DNA of 32,542 bases from Nitrosovibrio sp. Nv4. GTDB lineage: Bacteria; Pseudomonadota; Gammaproteobacteria; Burkholderiales; SG8-39. The DNA lies in assembly GCA_945906765.1 (NCBI GenBank), contig CAMDRF010000033.1:1-32542 (forward strand), in the 5' to 3' direction. Positions 30,455 through 32,542 of the stretch are shown piece by piece; the stretch's first letter is position 1; each line of letters begins with the position of its first letter. The notes below the pieces were generated by a model. That model did not search any database and was not told where the DNA came from. It saw nothing but the letters and a program-made list of their open reading frames with translations. The translations under genes and the position numbers were made by a program.

Positions 30455-31417
30455 CTACTCCGGTTGCACGCCGGCGGCGCGCAGGATGTTGCGGTAGCTT
30501 TCGAGTTGCTCCTTGACGAAACCACCCAACTTCTCGGGTGTCGAAGGACTGAGTACGAAGGCCTGCTTCTCCATCGCCGCCTGCACGTCGGGGCGGCCCA
30601 TCGCGGCGACGAATTCCCGATTGAGGCGGTCGAGGACTTCTTTCGGCATTTTCGCCGGACCGAACAGGCCCGCCCAGGAAGTCACCGAGAATTCAGGCAT
30701 GCCGGCTTCGGCGATCGTCGGCACGTCCGGCAGCAGGTGGCTGCGCCGGGCAAGCGTGGTCACGAGGGCGCGCAGTTTGCCGTCGCGTACTTGCGGTACC
30801 GAGGTGCTCGAAGAGGCGAACATCAGCTGCACGCGGCCGCTGATCATGTCGGTCATCGCCTGCGGTTCCCCCTTGTAGGGGACGTGCACCATTTCCACCT
30901 TTGCCAGCGACGAAAAAAACGCCGTGGAGACGATGCCGGTGGTGTTGCCGGTGGCGTAATTGATCTTGCCGGGATTCGCCTTCGCGTACTGGATCAGCTC
31001 GGCAAGGCTCTTCGCCGGCACGCCGGGGTGCACGACGATGAAGAACGTGTAGCGGCCGATGTCGGTGATCGGCGTGAAGTCCGTCACCGGATCGTAGGGC
31101 GGGACTTTCTTCATCGCCGGGACCGCGGACATCGGGCTGTTGGTCGCCATCAGAAGCGTGTAGCCGTCGGGCGCGGCTCTCACCACCTCGGCGCCCGCGA
31201 TCGCGCCATCGGCCCCGGCCTTGTTGTCGACGACCACCGGCTGGCCGACCGCGGCAGATACCGAATTGCCAAGGATGCGGGTGATGGTGTCGGTCGCCGA
31301 ACCGGCCGGGAACGGCACGACGATGCGGATGGGCTTGCTGGGGAACTGCGCGAACGACGGCGCCGCGAACAGGCATGCGGCGGCCGCAGTGGCAACACAC
31401 GCTAGAACACGCTTCAT
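30455..31417 (-). CDS. Bug/TctC-type tripartite tricarboxylate transporter binding protein (second paralog)
   Basis: FPSKPIRIVVPFPAGSATDTITRILGNSVSAAVGQPVVVDNKAGADGAIAG. Confidence 0.93.
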   Translation of the reverse strand: MKRVLACVATAAAACLFAAPSFAQFPSKPIRIVVPFPAGSATDTITRILGNSVSAAVGQPVVVDNKAGADGAIAGAEVVRAAPDGYTLLMATNSPMSAVPAMKKVPPYDPVTDFTPITDIGRYTFFIVVHPGVPAKSLAELIQYAKANPGKINYATGNTTGIVSTAFFSSLAKVEMVHVPYKGEPQAMTDMISGRVQLMFASSSTSVPQVRDGKLRALVTTLARRSHLLPDVPTIAEAGMPEFSVTSWAGLFGPAKMPKEVLDRLNREFVAAMGRPDVQAAMEKQAFVLSPSTPEKLGGFVKEQLESYRNILRAAGVQPE

Positions 31418-31470
31418 TGTGATCCTCCTCTTCTCCGATGCAATTATAGAATGGGGAAACGGGGGTTCGC

Positions 31471-32379
31471 ATGGAAATCGGAGTCGTCGGCCTGGGCAGG
31501 ATGGGCGCCAACATGGCGCGGCGCATGGCGCGCGGCGGCGCCCGGGTGGTCGCTTTTGACCGCGAACCGGGGGCAGGGCTCGCGCTCAAAGACGAGAAAA
31601 ATATCGCCTGCGTGGAGAGCCTCGCCTCGCTGGCGACAAAACTTGCCGGTGAGCGCGTCGTCCTGGTGATGCTGCCCGCGGGCCCGGCCACCGAGGACGC
31701 GCTGGCGGAGCTGCTGCCGCTGCTCTCGGCGGGTGATACGCTGGTGGACGGCGGCAACGCTTTCTACAAGGATTCGATGGCGCGCGCGCTGAAGATGTCG
31801 CAGCGCGGGCTGCGCTACATCGACGCCGGCGTGTCCGGCGGCATCCACGGCCTCGCCAACGGCTACTGCCTGATGCTGGGCGGCACGGCGAAATCGGTCG
31901 AGCGCTTCGAGCCCTTCGCGCGCATCCTCGCGCCGGCGCCCGACACCGGCTGGCTGCATTGCGGCCCGAGCGGCGCCGGGCATTTCGCCAAGATGATCCA
32001 CAACGGCATCGAATACGGAATGATGCAGGCCTTCGCCGAAGGCTTCGCGCTGCTCGCCGCGCGCAAGGACCTGGAGTTCGACCTCGGGCGCCTGGCCGAG
32101 ACCTGGCGCCACGGCAGCGTGGTGCGCTCCTGGCTGCTCGATCTCTCCGCCGAGATCCTCAAGGAGGACGAAGGCCTGGAGCGCATCGCGCCGGTGGTGG
32201 CCGATTCGGGCGAGGGCCGCTGGACCGTGCTCGAATCCGTCGAACTGGGCGTGCCCGCGCCGGTGATCACGATGGCGTTGATGGCGCGCTTCTCCAGCCA
32301 GGGGAAATCCGACTACGCGAGGAAGCTGCTCGCCATGATGCGCGCGAAGTTTGGCGGTCACGCCATCACGCGAGCGTGA
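31471..32379 (+). CDS. 6-phosphogluconate dehydrogenase, short GndA-like form
   Basis: MEIGVVGLGRMGANMARRMARGGARVVAFDR, DGGNAFYKDS, VSGGIHGLANGYCLMLGG, GHFAKMIHNGIEYGMMQAFAEGF. Confidence 0.92.
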   Translation: MEIGVVGLGRMGANMARRMARGGARVVAFDREPGAGLALKDEKNIACVESLASLATKLAGERVVLVMLPAGPATEDALAELLPLLSAGDTLVDGGNAFYKDSMARALKMSQRGLRYIDAGVSGGIHGLANGYCLMLGGTAKSVERFEPFARILAPAPDTGWLHCGPSGAGHFAKMIHNGIEYGMMQAFAEGFALLAARKDLEFDLGRLAETWRHGSVVRSWLLDLSAEILKEDEGLERIAPVVADSGEGRWTVLESVELGVPAPVITMALMARFSSQGKSDYARKLLAMMRAKFGGHAITRA

Positions 32380-32396
32380 TCCTTGCGGCCTGAAGC

Positions 32397-32542
32397 ATGA
32401 TCGTCGTCGTCATGGGCGTGTCCGGGTCCGGCAAGACGACCATCGGCACGCTTCTCGCCGCGCATCTCGGTTGCCCATTCCTCGATGGCGACGACTTCCA
32501 TCCGCCGGAGAACGTCGCCAAAATGGCCGCGGGCACGCCGCT
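32397..32542 (+). CDS. gntK: Gluconokinase, truncated by window end
   Basis: [48 protein letters not shown]; not in the ORF track because it runs off the edge. Confidence 0.85.
   Translation, partial: MIVVVMGVSGSGKTTIGTLLAAHLGCPFLDGDDFHPPENVAKMAAGTP

Overview
This 32.5 kb window is GC-rich, gene-dense chromosome. Gene content and order (murJ/rpsT, xseB-ispA-dxs-folE2-pcm, queG//tsaE-amiC-mutL-miaA, many Bug/TctC binding proteins) suggest a betaproteobacterium; this is inference from gene content only. About 30 coding genes are recognisable. They include an arginine/polyamine block (Orn/Lys/Arg decarboxylase, argD, argF, argG), an isoprenoid/folate block, tRNA-modification and repair genes, two tandem Bug-type binding proteins, and the start of a gluconate pathway (gndA-like, gntK at the edge). 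I found no tRNA, rRNA, CRISPR array, prophage or intact transposon, and no clear new multi-gene system. The best non-routine signals are: (1) two copies of one long perfect palindrome, 4.8 kb apart, both abutting stop codons and differing by one compensated base pair; (2) a small toxin-antitoxin patch at 20.2-21.5 kb, with an antitoxin plus internally deleted PIN toxin followed by an intact HepT/MntA-like pair, where a second divergent copy of the upstream DUF2784 gene's C-terminus is stranded between the modules; (3) overlapping divergent -10 boxes and several -10 boxes 5-8 nt from start codons (candidate leaderless mRNAs); (4) divergent and convergent genes sharing a single CATG or CTAG tetramer for both starts or both stops; (5) a terminator-like hairpin directly against the argD Shine-Dalgarno. 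All calls come from reading the sequence and supplied ORFs; no database search was run.
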